Source of the DNA: Pseudoxanthomonas indica
Lineage (GTDB): Bacteria > Pseudomonadota > Gammaproteobacteria > Xanthomonadales > Xanthomonadaceae
Length of the DNA stretch: 64,000 nt
NCBI RefSeq assembly: GCF_900167565.1
Contig: NZ_FUZV01000002.1
Location: forward strand, 682,001-746,000
Reading direction: 5' to 3'
Shown here: piece after piece, positions 38,736-47,460 of the stretch
How positions within the stretch are numbered: position 1 is the first letter of the stretch
How the letters are laid out: every line of letters begins with the position of its first letter
Translations under genes and position numbers: made by a program
The notes under the pieces: model-generated
What the model was told of the DNA's origin: nothing
What the model saw: only the letters and a program-made list of their open reading frames with translations
Database searches by the model: none

Positions 38736-39234
38736 CTGACATCAGCGTCAACGCCGGGCTCAACACACGTCGCGGGAACAACGGCTTGCCCTTGCCCAGC
38801 GTGACCGAGCCGATGGTCACGATGATCTCGTCCAGCAGGCCAGCGTCATGGAATTGCCCGGCCAGATCGCCGCCGCCCATGATCCACACATTCCTGCCTG
38901 CCGCCGCCGCGCGCATCTGCGCATGCGCCGACGCCACATCGCCGTTGACGAACGATACGTTCGCTCCGGCAATGACCGGAAGCTGGCGGCTGGTAAACAC
39001 CCAGGTGGGCTGCAGGTACGGCCATGCCGAACCGGTCTGTTCGGAAACCGCCTGTGCATTGCGCACGATCCATTCGTAGGTGGACGAGCCCATCGCGATG
39101 GCGCCGACATGCTCAAAGAAAGCGGGATAGCTGGTCTCGTTGATGTCGCCGAGCGGAAACAACCAATCGAGCGAGTCATCCTCGGTGGCGAGGAATCCAT
39201 CCAGGCTCGAGGACGTGTAGTACTGGGTCTTCAA
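38674..39234 (-). CDS. Dihydrofolate reductase / RibD C-terminal family protein
   Basis: 186 aa. Family features: the start LKTQYYTSSSLDGFLATEDD, AIAMGSSTYEWIV, VFTSRQLP, NVWIMGGGDLAGQFHDAGLLDEI and a C-terminal FAELTYRV. It uses NADPH as far as the family goes, but these stand-alone DHFR-like proteins are rarely the folate enzyme and the substrate is unknown. I chose TTG at 39234 because GAGG lies seven bases upstream and the similarity begins there; the frame extends to an ATG at 39279. Its 3' end overlaps the APC permease gene by 62 bp. Confidence 0.85.
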   Translation of the reverse strand: MKTQYYTSSSLDGFLATEDDSLDWLFPLGDINETSYPAFFEHVGAIAMGSSTYEWIVRNAQAVSEQTGSAWPYLQPTWVFTSRQLPVIAGANVSFVNGDVASAHAQMRAAAAGRNVWIMGGGDLAGQFHDAGLLDEIIVTIGSVTLGKGKPLFPRRVLSPALTLMSVSQMGPGFAELTYRVTSTPA

Positions 39235-39459
39235 GTGCGCACCTCGACAACGGAAGAGACACCGGACGGTACACGCCATGGCCGTTTGTCACAACGAGCG
39301 CCGACAAACATCGCGAAAGTCGACACCGACCTCTTCACCGATTGCGCCGTCCTTCCGCTCGTCGTGCTTGCTAAGATTCGCCCACTGCAACAACCACGGT
39401 CGGGGTAAGCCGTGGTCTGTTCGCTGATTGCGTATACCCGCCTTCGGTCAGGGGAATAC

Positions 39460-40578
39460 ATGGACGCAGACTCATTGCTGAAATCGATGATCAACCTGCT
39501 ACTCGTTTGCGCGTTGGGCGCGCAGACTGGCTGCAGCGCCGGTGCCGCCAGCGCCGGCAGCGCCGGCCCCACCGATGCGTTCACGCAGAACTTCATCGAC
39601 TTGAATCGCCGCATCGATGACGCCGCCACCGCCGTCGCTTACGACCCGCGGACGAAAATCCTGGCGATCGGGCGGGACAGCGGCCGGCTCGAACTGTGGG
39701 ACACGCGCAAGGCCGACGCGCGCATCGCGCGCCAGGCGCACACGGTTCGCATCGATCACATCGCTATCGGTCCTGAAGACGGCATCGTCCTGACCAGCTC
39801 GGCCGGCACCACGGTGATGAATCTCGATCCGGAAGGCATGCCCAAGGTGTGGGATGCGCACTCGGGCAAGTTGCTGCTGGCATTGCCGGGCGAATGGACG
39901 GGTGGTCCGGTGGCGGCCACGCCATTCAAGGGTTACTACCTCATTGCCAGCGCCAACGAACTGCACCTCTACGATCATGCACGCCGCGCGATCGTGGGCA
40001 AGCCATTGCTGTTCAAGGGGGCGTCGGTTTCCGCGCTGGGTTCGGACAAACAGTCCGGCTTGATGGCCGCAGGCAGCAGCAGTGGAGAACTCAAACTGCT
40101 GAGGCTCGACATCACCGGCCAGACCCCCACGTTGCAGGTCGTCAGCGGCACCTCGACTTACAACCTCGAATCGCGCACGGACGTACTCGCCGTGATGCTG
40201 CGTGATGAGGGCAAGCGCCTGGTCACGGTCAACTGGCTGTCCAAACAGAAACGCCAGGACAAGGCGGCGAACATCGCCGGCCAGCAGGCCGAAGTCGTGC
40301 TGTGGAACACGCAGACCTGGGCGCGCGAGCGCACCTATCCGATCACCTTGCAGGCGGTCCATTGGGCCTCGTACACGCCCGGCGAAAGCTGGCTGGTATT
40401 GGCGGGCAATGAGTCCACCCGCGGTCGGATCGAGTTGATCGATCTGAAGGGCGGGCAGGCGTGGCGATACATGGCCAACACCACCCACCCGGTGGCGGTG
40501 CTGCTGCCGGAGATTCGGGCGGGGCTGATTCTGCAGAGTGGCGGGGCGACGCGGATCCGGTATCTGGACCAGGAGTAG
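39460..40578 (+). CDS. Exported WD40/propeller-like repeat protein
   Basis: 372 aa. The N-terminal hydrophobic stretch (INLLLVCALGAQTGC) could be a lipoprotein signal with Cys25, but Gln at -3 is unusual for a lipobox. The rest looks like a beta-propeller: AVAYDPRTKILAIGRDSGRLELWDTR, IDHIAIGPEDGIVLTSSAG, SGLMAAGSSSGELKLLRLD and VVLWNTQTWARERTYPI are WD40-like blades. No catalytic motif is seen. GGGGAA precedes the ATG at 39460. Likely a periplasmic scaffold protein; function unknown. Confidence 0.7.
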   Translation: MDADSLLKSMINLLLVCALGAQTGCSAGAASAGSAGPTDAFTQNFIDLNRRIDDAATAVAYDPRTKILAIGRDSGRLELWDTRKADARIARQAHTVRIDHIAIGPEDGIVLTSSAGTTVMNLDPEGMPKVWDAHSGKLLLALPGEWTGGPVAATPFKGYYLIASANELHLYDHARRAIVGKPLLFKGASVSALGSDKQSGLMAAGSSSGELKLLRLDITGQTPTLQVVSGTSTYNLESRTDVLAVMLRDEGKRLVTVNWLSKQKRQDKAANIAGQQAEVVLWNTQTWARERTYPITLQAVHWASYTPGESWLVLAGNESTRGRIELIDLKGGQAWRYMANTTHPVAVLLPEIRAGLILQSGGATRIRYLDQE

Positions 40579-40583
40579 GTCGG

Positions 40584-40612
40584 TTGACTCCAAACCTACC
40601 AGTAGGTAGGCT
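40584..40612 (+). promoter_or_regulatory. Promoter with embedded TetR-type operator
   Basis: TTGACT (40584-40589) and TAGGCT (40607-40612) are 17 bp apart. Between and partly over the -10 lies the perfect inverted repeat CCTACC (40595-40600) / GGTAGG (40605-40610) with a 4-bp spacer. A TetR-family gene is the second gene of the transcript, so autorepression by blocking polymerase is the simplest reading. Confidence 0.7.
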
Positions 40613-40642
40613 GGACTTCTGCCCCCCCATCGAACCCGTTCC

Positions 40643-41137
40643 ATGACCATTTCCCCGCTTGGCTGGCTCCATACCGTCGGAAGCCTGCCCGCCATCCCCC
40701 TGGCGGCCTGCATGCTCGTCAAGTCCGGCCGCATCGTTCCGGAGTCCAGGGCCGGACGCGCCTATTTCTGGTTCATGCTGCTGGGCGTACTGACGGTCTA
40801 TCCGATCGCTCATCAGTCCATCAGTACCGTCATTGCCACCGTCACGCTGGTGCTGCTCCTGCTGGGTTACGGCATCGCGCTGCGGGGTCCCGCGAGGGGA
40901 TGGTGGAAGTACGTCCAGACGGTATCCCTGAGCATCAGCGTCTTCCTGCTGATGGTTCCCACGGTCAGCGAAACCCTGCGTCGGTTGCCCGTCGGCCAAC
41001 CACTGGTGACCGACATGAAAGACCCGCTGTTGCTGGGTGCGCAAGGTGCGCTCCTGCTTGCCTTGATCGTCGGCATCCCCTTGCAGTTGCGCGTGCTCGG
41101 CAGGCAGCGTGCCCATGCAACGAAGGTGCAGGGCTGA
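40643..41137 (+). CDS. Small membrane protein of unknown function
   Basis: 164 aa with four likely transmembrane helices: LHTVGSLPAIPLAACMLV, AYFWFMLLGVLTVYPIAH, a VIATVTLVLLLLGYGIAL block, and LLGAQGALLLALIVGIPLQL near the end. No recognised family motif. It is co-transcribed with the TetR-family regulator that follows (TGA and ATG overlap by one base), so it is the probable regulated target. Possibly a small-molecule resistance or sensing protein; nothing in the sequence proves it. Confidence 0.7.
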   Translation: MTISPLGWLHTVGSLPAIPLAACMLVKSGRIVPESRAGRAYFWFMLLGVLTVYPIAHQSISTVIATVTLVLLLLGYGIALRGPARGWWKYVQTVSLSISVFLLMVPTVSETLRRLPVGQPLVTDMKDPLLLGAQGALLLALIVGIPLQLRVLGRQRAHATKVQG

Positions 41138-41748
41138 TGGTTTCTCCGATGCCCGAATCGCCCCTCCAGTACTCGGCCAAGGCGCAGGAGATCATCCAGC
41201 GGACCAATGAGTTGTTGGCCACGGGTGGCTACAACAGCTTCAGCTACGCGGATATCGCCGAGTTGGTCGATGTCCGCAAAGCCAGCATCCATCATCACTT
41301 TCCGGCAAAGGTCGACCTGGTGAAGACCACGGTGGCCTTGCACAGGCAAGCCACGCAGCGTGGCCTGCAATCGCTCGAACAATCGATTGCCGACCCCCTG
41401 GAACGACTCGTCGCCTACTGCCGCTACTGGGTGGAATGCATCCAGGCCTCCAATCCCCCCATCTGCATCTGCGCGCTGCTGGCGGCTGAACTGCCCGCGA
41501 TTCCCGCGGAAGTCGCAGACGAGGTCAAGGCGCACTTCAAGGATCTGCACGCCTGGCTTGCCTCCACCATGGAACAAGGCCTGGCAGAGGGGAAGATGGC
41601 GTTGGCCGATACGCCATCGGCTGAAGCGTCCATGTTCATGGCGTCGGTGCATGGCGCCATGCTTTCCGCGCGAGCGACCGGCAATGCGTTGCTGTTCTGG
41701 GAGATTGCCAGGCAGGCCACCCAGCGGCTTCGCGTGGCCCGGCAATGA
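41137..41748 (+). CDS. TetR-family transcriptional regulator
   Basis: 203 aa. The N-terminal helix-turn-helix is clear: TNELLATGGYNSFSYADIAE followed by VDVRKASIHHHFPAKVDLV. The C-terminal ligand domain (about 60-203) holds three Cys in a row of short spacing (WVECIQASNPPICICALLA), a pattern seen in TetR proteins that sense electrophiles or thiol-reactive compounds such as the NemR/YcdC type. It is translated from an ATG overlapping the stop of the membrane protein gene and should bind the CCTACC/GGTAGG repeat in the shared promoter. An ATG four codons later is an alternative start. Confidence 0.9.
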   Translation: MVSPMPESPLQYSAKAQEIIQRTNELLATGGYNSFSYADIAELVDVRKASIHHHFPAKVDLVKTTVALHRQATQRGLQSLEQSIADPLERLVAYCRYWVECIQASNPPICICALLAAELPAIPAEVADEVKAHFKDLHAWLASTMEQGLAEGKMALADTPSAEASMFMASVHGAMLSARATGNALLFWEIARQATQRLRVARQ

Positions 41749-41814
41749 ATCGCCTGGACGGGTAATGCAGTCGCCTGCCCATCACCACGACGGATCGCCA
41801 TGACATTTGACGGA

Positions 41815-41844
41815 TTGTTTCAGCAGGGCAGACACACCTAGACT
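41815..41844 (+). promoter_or_regulatory. Candidate promoter of the hydrolase-TPR gene
   Basis: TTGTTT (41815-41820), 18-bp spacer, TAGACT (41839-41844). It would start transcription about 55 bp before the GTG at 41906. Moderate match only. Confidence 0.4.
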
Positions 41845-41905
41845 CGGATCGCAAGGCGAGCCCGACATCGGAACGGGCTTGGCATTCGAACTCCTGGAGA
41901 AACTG

Positions 41906-43447
41906 GTGAAGTCTGTCGTTCGTGGTTGTGGCGTATTGCTCTTGATTTGCCTTGCGTCGCCATCCACGGCGGGCGAAACCTCTCACATGATCACATCCAA
42001 CGCTGGCACTTATGGCGTCGGCCTGCAGGTGGTCAAGCAATACGATTACAGCCGCACCTTCAAGGCGCCGATTGATCCCCTGACCGGCGACGCCGTTCAT
42101 GGCGAGCGCTCGCGACCGATGCAGACATTGATCTGGTATCCGGCGCGGCCAACGGCGCAGAAGCTGGCTTATGGCGACTACGTGCATGCGCGCGTCACCG
42201 AACTGCAGTTCGACCTGTCCGAAGAGAGGAAAGCCCAAGCCGTGGCCAAGGGCGAGCAGGCGCTGTCCAATCGTCTCGGCGCGGAGCAGGCTCGCGCCGT
42301 CCTGACGTCGCCGATGCGCGCGTCGCTGGATGCGCAGCCTATGTCTGGCCGCTTCCCGTTGGTGATCTATGCGCCCGGCGCTGGCGGTGCGGCCGACGAG
42401 AATGCCGATCTGTTCGAACACCTGGCCAGCCACGGCTATGTGGTGGTCGCCAGCACCAGCCTGGGCACGCACGCCAAGGGCATCGACTACGCGATGGCCG
42501 ACGTCGAAACGCAGGTGCGCGACATCCAGTTCCTGCTCGGCCATGCGCTGTCCCTGCCGCAGGTGGATGCCCGGCATATCGCCGTGATTGGCTGGAGCTG
42601 GGGCGGCATGAGCAATGCCTTTGCCGCATCGCGCGATGACCGCATCTCGGCGTTGGTCAGTTTCGATGGCACGCGCGAGCCGGCCTTCACCAGGCTCATT
42701 CCCACGCAGAACCTGACGGTCCCGTGGCTGTACATCTCGCGCACCCCCGACACTATTCCGCAAATCAACAAGTCCGAAATCGACACGACCTTCAGCCTGT
42801 TGAACGAGGCGAGATACGCCGATGTCCACCAGCTGACCATGTATCCGATGACCCACGTGGATTTTGTTTCCCGCCATCTGCGCGAATCGGCTGAGGCGGA
42901 TTTCGGCGAGTATTCGCGCGCTGAAGTGGCGCAGGCGTACAACATCGTGGCTGATTACGTGCGCCACTTCCTCGATGCCACTCTCAAGAACGACGACAAG
43001 GGCGCCGCTTTCATACGCCGTATGCCGCGCGAGAACGGCGTGCCGCCGCATGTCATGCGGGTCGATGCCCGGCAGGCAGAAGACCTGCCGCCCTCACAGG
43101 CCTCGATGGCCGCCGAACTGCGCCAGCGTGGCTTTGCCCACATCGGTGAGGCGTATCAGCAGGCGCGCAAGCGCGACGAGGCCTTCGAGTTGTCCGAGCG
43201 CGACTTGAAGCGCTGGGGATACGGACTGCTGGATGAAGGACGCACACAGGATGCCGTCGAAGTGCTGAAGCTGTGGGCCACCTTGTGTCCCGGCAACTGG
43301 GATGCCGCCGACAGCCTGGCCGAGGGGTATCAGGCGGCGGGGAACAAGGCGCTTGCGATCAGGAATTTCCGGCGGTCGCTCGAGCTGAATCCCGACAACC
43401 GCAATGCGGTGAAGCAGCTCGAGGTGCTGGCGGCAGATTCCAGGTAG
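41906..43447 (+). CDS. Exported alpha/beta hydrolase with C-terminal TPR-like region
   Basis: 513 aa. A signal peptide (MKSVVRGCGVLLLICLASPSTAG) precedes a dienelactone-hydrolase/PAF-acetylhydrolase-like domain: FPLVIYAPGAGG (oxyanion side), nucleophile Ser232 in GWSWGG, probable Asp255 in SFDGTRE and His318 in PMTHVDF. The C-terminal ~110 residues (LRQRGFAHIGEAYQQARKRD; AADSLAEGYQAAGNKALAIR; RRSLELNPDNRNAVKQL) form tetratricopeptide-like helices. The GTG start has GGAG seven bases upstream and gives an immediate signal peptide. Ester or lipid substrate is likely, identity unknown. Confidence 0.78.
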   Translation: MKSVVRGCGVLLLICLASPSTAGETSHMITSNAGTYGVGLQVVKQYDYSRTFKAPIDPLTGDAVHGERSRPMQTLIWYPARPTAQKLAYGDYVHARVTELQFDLSEERKAQAVAKGEQALSNRLGAEQARAVLTSPMRASLDAQPMSGRFPLVIYAPGAGGAADENADLFEHLASHGYVVVASTSLGTHAKGIDYAMADVETQVRDIQFLLGHALSLPQVDARHIAVIGWSWGGMSNAFAASRDDRISALVSFDGTREPAFTRLIPTQNLTVPWLYISRTPDTIPQINKSEIDTTFSLLNEARYADVHQLTMYPMTHVDFVSRHLRESAEADFGEYSRAEVAQAYNIVADYVRHFLDATLKNDDKGAAFIRRMPRENGVPPHVMRVDARQAEDLPPSQASMAAELRQRGFAHIGEAYQQARKRDEAFELSERDLKRWGYGLLDEGRTQDAVEVLKLWATLCPGNWDAADSLAEGYQAAGNKALAIRNFRRSLELNPDNRNAVKQLEVLAADSR

Positions 43448-43481
43448 CCTGCAGGGCGACCAGGAACAGGGTCGGTCCGTG

Positions 43482-44429
43482 TCAGGTACTTTCGTCGTCC
43501 TCTGGCTCCCGCCACCAGACACCACCTTCCTGCAGCTCGGGTGCCTGGACCTCGCGCGTCTCTATACCAGCCCATTGTCGTCCTGGTGCAGCTGCCGACC
43601 AGTTCTTCAGCAACGTTTCCACTGAAAGGCGACTTTGTGCGGCAATACCCAAGTTGCGGTCAGGTTGCCAGGCGCCTTTTTCCGGCTCGCGATGACGATG
43701 CGCAACGCCATAGCTGCAGCGCAGGCAATAGTTGACCAGGCTTCGTGTCCAATCTTCGGCGTAGCCAATTCCAGGAAGCGTGGCATCAAGTAGCGACCGC
43801 AGGTCGGCCGGCTCGTCGCAACTGACAAATACGACAAACGTCTGGAACTCGGATTGCTGCATCCGCGCTAGTTCGTTGAAAACGGGCGTATCGCGTCCGT
43901 CAGCATTCAATCGCGTGCCTGTGGAGGCACCATCATGCAGGACGATGTCACCAAAACGGTGACCCGATTCTGGGGTGGGGACGTTGAGCACACGTGCCCG
44001 TACGGGGTCGATGCGGCGCACCCACACGGTCTCACCCGCGTGCCACGGGTTGAGTCGAACCACGGCAACGCCGAAGTCATCCTCGATGGGCCCCGAGCCT
44101 GCGTCGATGCCGATGCCCAACGCCGTCCAGAGTCTGCGAGCCACATCCCATTGACCCAGAGCAGTGGCGGCGATGGCCGCATTCCAGTGCTCGGCTTCAT
44201 CCACCTCATTGTTCAACTCGATGGCCCGCTGGTTGTGGTGCAGGGATGTGGGCCAATCAAGCAGGTACTTATGGACCAGGCCGCGCATGTAGTGGGTGCT
44301 GATGGAGTCCGGCCTGTGCAGCAGCAGAGATTCAAACAGAAGCGAAGCTTCGTTCAAGGCACCACGGTCGAAGGCGTCGTGAGCCTGGACTTTGACGGAG
44401 TCGAGGTCCAAATGTCTGGGAATGGTCAT
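43482..44429 (-). CDS. TPR-containing protein of unknown function
   Basis: 315 aa, no signal peptide. The N-terminal ~110 residues form tetratricopeptide-like helices (AHDAFDRGALNEASLLFES; RAIELNNEVDEAEHWNAA; ALGQWDVARRLWTALG). The remainder (about 120-315) is a mixed domain with WVRRIDPVRARVLNVP, FGDIVLHDGASTG and EFQTFVVFVSCDEPADLRSL; I do not recognise it. Usage of codons is less extreme in GC than the flanks. It starts divergently from the lipoprotein gene. A cytoplasmic adaptor or immunity-type protein is possible but unproven. Confidence 0.7.
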   Translation of the reverse strand: MTIPRHLDLDSVKVQAHDAFDRGALNEASLLFESLLLHRPDSISTHYMRGLVHKYLLDWPTSLHHNQRAIELNNEVDEAEHWNAAIAATALGQWDVARRLWTALGIGIDAGSGPIEDDFGVAVVRLNPWHAGETVWVRRIDPVRARVLNVPTPESGHRFGDIVLHDGASTGTRLNADGRDTPVFNELARMQQSEFQTFVVFVSCDEPADLRSLLDATLPGIGYAEDWTRSLVNYCLRCSYGVAHRHREPEKGAWQPDRNLGIAAQSRLSVETLLKNWSAAAPGRQWAGIETREVQAPELQEGGVWWREPEDDEST

Positions 44430-44615
44430 GGCAGCGAAGGTACACCAAAGTCCTCGCCGGCATTCCTTGACCGCATACGGACACCTGGGATGCGGCTTGC
44501 GACGCTGGCACCAGCCCCAAGACCCGCCTATAGTCGCCACGGGGAAACACCAAAGGGAACGCGGCGGCTGGCGCAGGCCATTCGTCGCGGCGGATGGGCG
44601 TCTTGGGGACACTTC

Positions 44616-45512
44616 ATGGAACGACACCTGGCCAGGATGCTGGCAATGCTGGGGCTGCCGCTCGCGCTGACGGGCTGCGCCAACCTCCAACGCAACGTGG
44701 CGATGCACGATCTGGCGAATGCGCCCGGCGGCTTTGTCGTCGATGGCACGGGGCCGGATGACTATCCCGCCTTCCTGGCGGGCGAGGGCCTGATCAGCAG
44801 TTGCCGCTACGCCGTGCATCACTTGGGACGCGAGGAGTACCAGCCCACCAAGGCACGCATGTTCGAGGCCTTGCTGGCGCGCAAGTTGCCGGAGGCCGTG
44901 GATCATCGCGTAACACTGGAGCGCTTCGACGTTTATCACAACGGCCATGCGCGGGTGAAACTGGTGGTCAACAATTTCATGGCCATGCAGTACGGCGGTT
45001 GGTACTTTCCGCCGCAGCAGGATCCCGCCAACGAACGCGTTCGCCTGCAGGCCAATCCCGAGATACCCAAGCGCGAACCCGACTACATTATTGGTTGCTG
45101 GGACAACCAGGAGGGCGGCTACGACCGCCGCGGCGTTGCGCAAGGGCACGACGTGATCGTCACCTGGGTCGGATTCCGCATCGACGACACGCCGTATCTG
45201 TTCAAGAGCGACTACCAGTTCGTGGCGAAAACCCGCGCGGACTTGAGCCTGGCCATCGAGCGCGCGATTCGTTCGACCATGCGGCGGATTGCGGCGGAGA
45301 TCCGGCCGGCGTGGAGCACGCAGCCGGCGAATCTGCAGGTGGTGGCCGTGGAGTCGGCGCCTGCTTCACCGACACCGACACCGATGAGCAGTACGCCGAC
45401 GGTGACGCCGACGGCACCCGTCACGCCGAATCCCTCGCAGCCGAAACGCGCCACGTCGGCGCCGACGACCGAGGCCAAGCCCTGGTCGGGTGGAAAGTGG
45501 AAGGGTTGGTAG
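44616..45512 (+). CDS. Lipoprotein of unknown function
   Basis: 298 aa. The lipobox LTGC puts the lipidated Cys at residue 21 after a short hydrophobic signal. The mature domain (about 25-220) has CRYAVHHLGREEYQPTKARM, NNFMAMQYGGWYFPPQ and IIGCWDNQEGGYDRRGVAQG with three further Cys; no known family recognised. The C-terminus (about 235-298) is Pro/Thr/Ser-rich (TPTPMSSTPTVTPTAPVTPN) and looks like a surface-exposed spacer. The ATG at 44616 is preferred because GGGGA lies upstream and it begins the lipoprotein signal. Probably in the outer membrane, inner leaflet. Confidence 0.72.
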   Translation: MERHLARMLAMLGLPLALTGCANLQRNVAMHDLANAPGGFVVDGTGPDDYPAFLAGEGLISSCRYAVHHLGREEYQPTKARMFEALLARKLPEAVDHRVTLERFDVYHNGHARVKLVVNNFMAMQYGGWYFPPQQDPANERVRLQANPEIPKREPDYIIGCWDNQEGGYDRRGVAQGHDVIVTWVGFRIDDTPYLFKSDYQFVAKTRADLSLAIERAIRSTMRRIAAEIRPAWSTQPANLQVVAVESAPASPTPTPMSSTPTVTPTAPVTPNPSQPKRATSAPTTEAKPWSGGKWKGW

Positions 45513-45559
45513 AGTCGCAGAGAGATTGCGGGGCAAAAAAGTCGGCGCACTGATCTTAG

Positions 45560-46858
45560 CTAGCGCCCGGCTTCCGCCAGCGTGGGTAGTGTCGAAAGGT
45601 CTCTGAAGATTTCAGCGACCCGCTGGAAAACGTCGCTCAAGCCAATGTCATGATCCAGGATAACCCAACGCCGGGTTGCTTCGCCGTGCTTCAGAAACTG
45701 CGGGTTGTACTCGGAGAGGAGGTCTCGCAGGTGTTCGGCTTCTGACTCAGAGCGTGCATAGTGCGAGTTCCAGACCAAGACAATTCTGAAGCGAGATCTC
45801 TCCTTGTCGGTGTACGTGATTCTGAGATAGACCGGCCACCAGTCACCATTGAAATAGCGGTCCCACCCAGTTGGACAGATTTCAATCCACCCTCGTCCAT
45901 GGTCCAGCAAATCGCTGCGCAGGCCCGGAAGCCTCGTCAGCAATGTCGAAACGACCGACGCCATGCCCTGCGTTTCGCGGAGTAAGCTTTCAAGCGAGCG
46001 ATTCTGAAGCATGAAGAGCAGCTCAACGGTCGGCTTAGTGCTGCCAAGCCATTCTGCTTCGATTCTCCTGATAGACATCGCCAGCAGGTAATCGATGGCC
46101 TTGCGGTGGTCGTGGTGTAGCCCGGAGGCAATCTCAATGGCCTTCTTCTCCTGCGGGCTTTCCCAGTCGGTTTGCCTGTTGCAGTAGCTCACCACCAGTC
46201 GAGCGGCCGTGTTTCCGCGCTCCATGTGCATGATTGCGCGATTTGCGGATACCTTGAGCCAGTCGTAACCGAGGTGCAGCCAGGACCGGGCGGCAGGCAA
46301 TTCCCGATCGTCGTCGTCAAGCAGGTATCTATCCAGCGCGATGAATGCGCAATCGTATCCACGAAGATTGGCATTGCCCTGGGTGATATCCTCAAAATTC
46401 TTCTTATATGTATCGAGCTGCTGGCTTGAGTGGTGCATACCCGCCTTGTTCTCGATCAACAGTACGAACTTGTTTTGCGGGTCGATAACAAAAAGGTCGA
46501 CGCGCTCCTTCGCCTTCATTCCTAGCTCCCGGGCGACAAAGGCCGAACCAAAACTCGTCGTTCGAATCCGGGATGCACTCCACTCGGCGAAGAATCGCGA
46601 TGTCATGCCTCTTCTATCCAATGAGTCGGATGTGCGGGAACTTATGGTTGCAGCAATCAGAAGATCGCGAAGGATTTGATCGCCCTGCCCATGCCCTTCG
46701 CGCGGGTCGAGTAGCCAAGCCAGAATATCGGAATGCTGATTCTCGGAGAGGCCAATGACGTCGAGTACCTCGTCACCCGTGCGCAGTAGTTCGCAGAGTT
46801 CTACTACTCGAGAGTCCGTGTAAAAGGCTTCCAGGGCGTCCCGCGTGAACTTATCCAT
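45560..46858 (-). CDS. Orphan PD-(D/E)XK nuclease-family protein
   Basis: 432 aa. The N-terminal LSENQHSDILAWLLDPREGHG is typical of the PDDEXK_4 family, and the catalytic core is Asp121 in ERVDLFVIDP with Glu136 and Lys138 in LLIENKAG (D-x14-E-x-K). The rest is helical with no second recognised domain. It has no neighbouring methylase, helicase or other restriction partner. The gene is clearly lower in GC than its neighbours and its codon choice includes many AT-ending codons, suggesting recent acquisition. Such proteins occur in phage defence and in uncharacterised restriction loci. ATG at 46858 has GAGAG before it; the frame stays open to 46957, overlapping gntK. Confidence 0.8.
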   Translation of the reverse strand: MDKFTRDALEAFYTDSRVVELCELLRTGDEVLDVIGLSENQHSDILAWLLDPREGHGQGDQILRDLLIAATISSRTSDSLDRRGMTSRFFAEWSASRIRTTSFGSAFVARELGMKAKERVDLFVIDPQNKFVLLIENKAGMHHSSQQLDTYKKNFEDITQGNANLRGYDCAFIALDRYLLDDDDRELPAARSWLHLGYDWLKVSANRAIMHMERGNTAARLVVSYCNRQTDWESPQEKKAIEIASGLHHDHRKAIDYLLAMSIRRIEAEWLGSTKPTVELLFMLQNRSLESLLRETQGMASVVSTLLTRLPGLRSDLLDHGRGWIEICPTGWDRYFNGDWWPVYLRITYTDKERSRFRIVLVWNSHYARSESEAEHLRDLLSEYNPQFLKHGEATRRWVILDHDIGLSDVFQRVAEIFRDLSTLPTLAEAGR

Positions 46859-46953
46859 GTCTGTGCTCTCGAGAAGGTTATAGTCAGCCGAAAATCCTGA
46901 TTGGTCGCGAAGTGGAAAGAAATTCGTCCGAACGTGCGCTGCAGTAGCGGGTC

Positions 46954-47460
46954 TCACGATGCTCTAGCAGCCAGTGCGCTGATGGCACGGGCAAGCACCT
47001 GCGCAGGGTGGCCATCGACTTCGACGCTGAGCACATCGGCTTCGCCATCGGGCAATTGCAGGGCCTCGTACTGACTGGCGAGCAGATTGGCCGGCATGAA
47101 ATGTCCGCTGCGTTGCTTCAACCGTGCGGCGACCTGCTCCGGTGCCGCATGCAGGAAAATGAAGCGCATCGGCACCCCGCTATCACGCACCGTTTGCCGA
47201 TGCGCGGCGCGCAGGCCGGAGAAGGCGAGGACTGAGGAGCGGCCTTGGCGTTCGCTGTCCTGCAGCGCTTTGGCCAATGTGGCGACCCATGGCTCGCGTT
47301 GCGCGTCCGTCAGCGGAATGCCTGAGGCCATCTGCGCTTTGGCTTCGATGCTGTGGAAGTCGTCGGCATCGAGGAAATCGTAGCCGTAGTGGTCGGCCAG
47401 CCCTCTGGCGACCGTGGTTTTGCCGCTGCCGGAGACGCCGAGGATGATTAGGGCTGGCAT
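46954..47460 (-). CDS. gntK: Gluconokinase
   Basis: 168 aa. Phosphorylates D-gluconate to 6-phosphogluconate, feeding the Entner-Doudoroff and pentose phosphate routes. P-loop GVSGSGKTT (residues 8-16), the GntK marker FLDADDFHSIEAKAQMASG (gluconate and Mg binding), PWVATLAKAL, the lid GHFMPANLLASQYEALQ and FIFLHAAPEQVAARLKQR. No gluconate permease or edd/eda lies nearby. It is followed by tandem hairpins on its upstream side and lies between the acquired nuclease and tdh. Confidence 0.93.
   Translation of the reverse strand: MPALIILGVSGSGKTTVARGLADHYGYDFLDADDFHSIEAKAQMASGIPLTDAQREPWVATLAKALQDSERQGRSSVLAFSGLRAAHRQTVRDSGVPMRFIFLHAAPEQVAARLKQRSGHFMPANLLASQYEALQLPDGEADVLSVEVDGHPAQVLARAISALAARAS

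Noticed and set aside
43935..44615. A long N-terminal extension of the lipoprotein gene (frame open from 43935)
   Set aside because: It runs antisense over the TPR gene and would bury the lipoprotein signal; the ATG at 44616 has a good ribosome binding site and lipobox.
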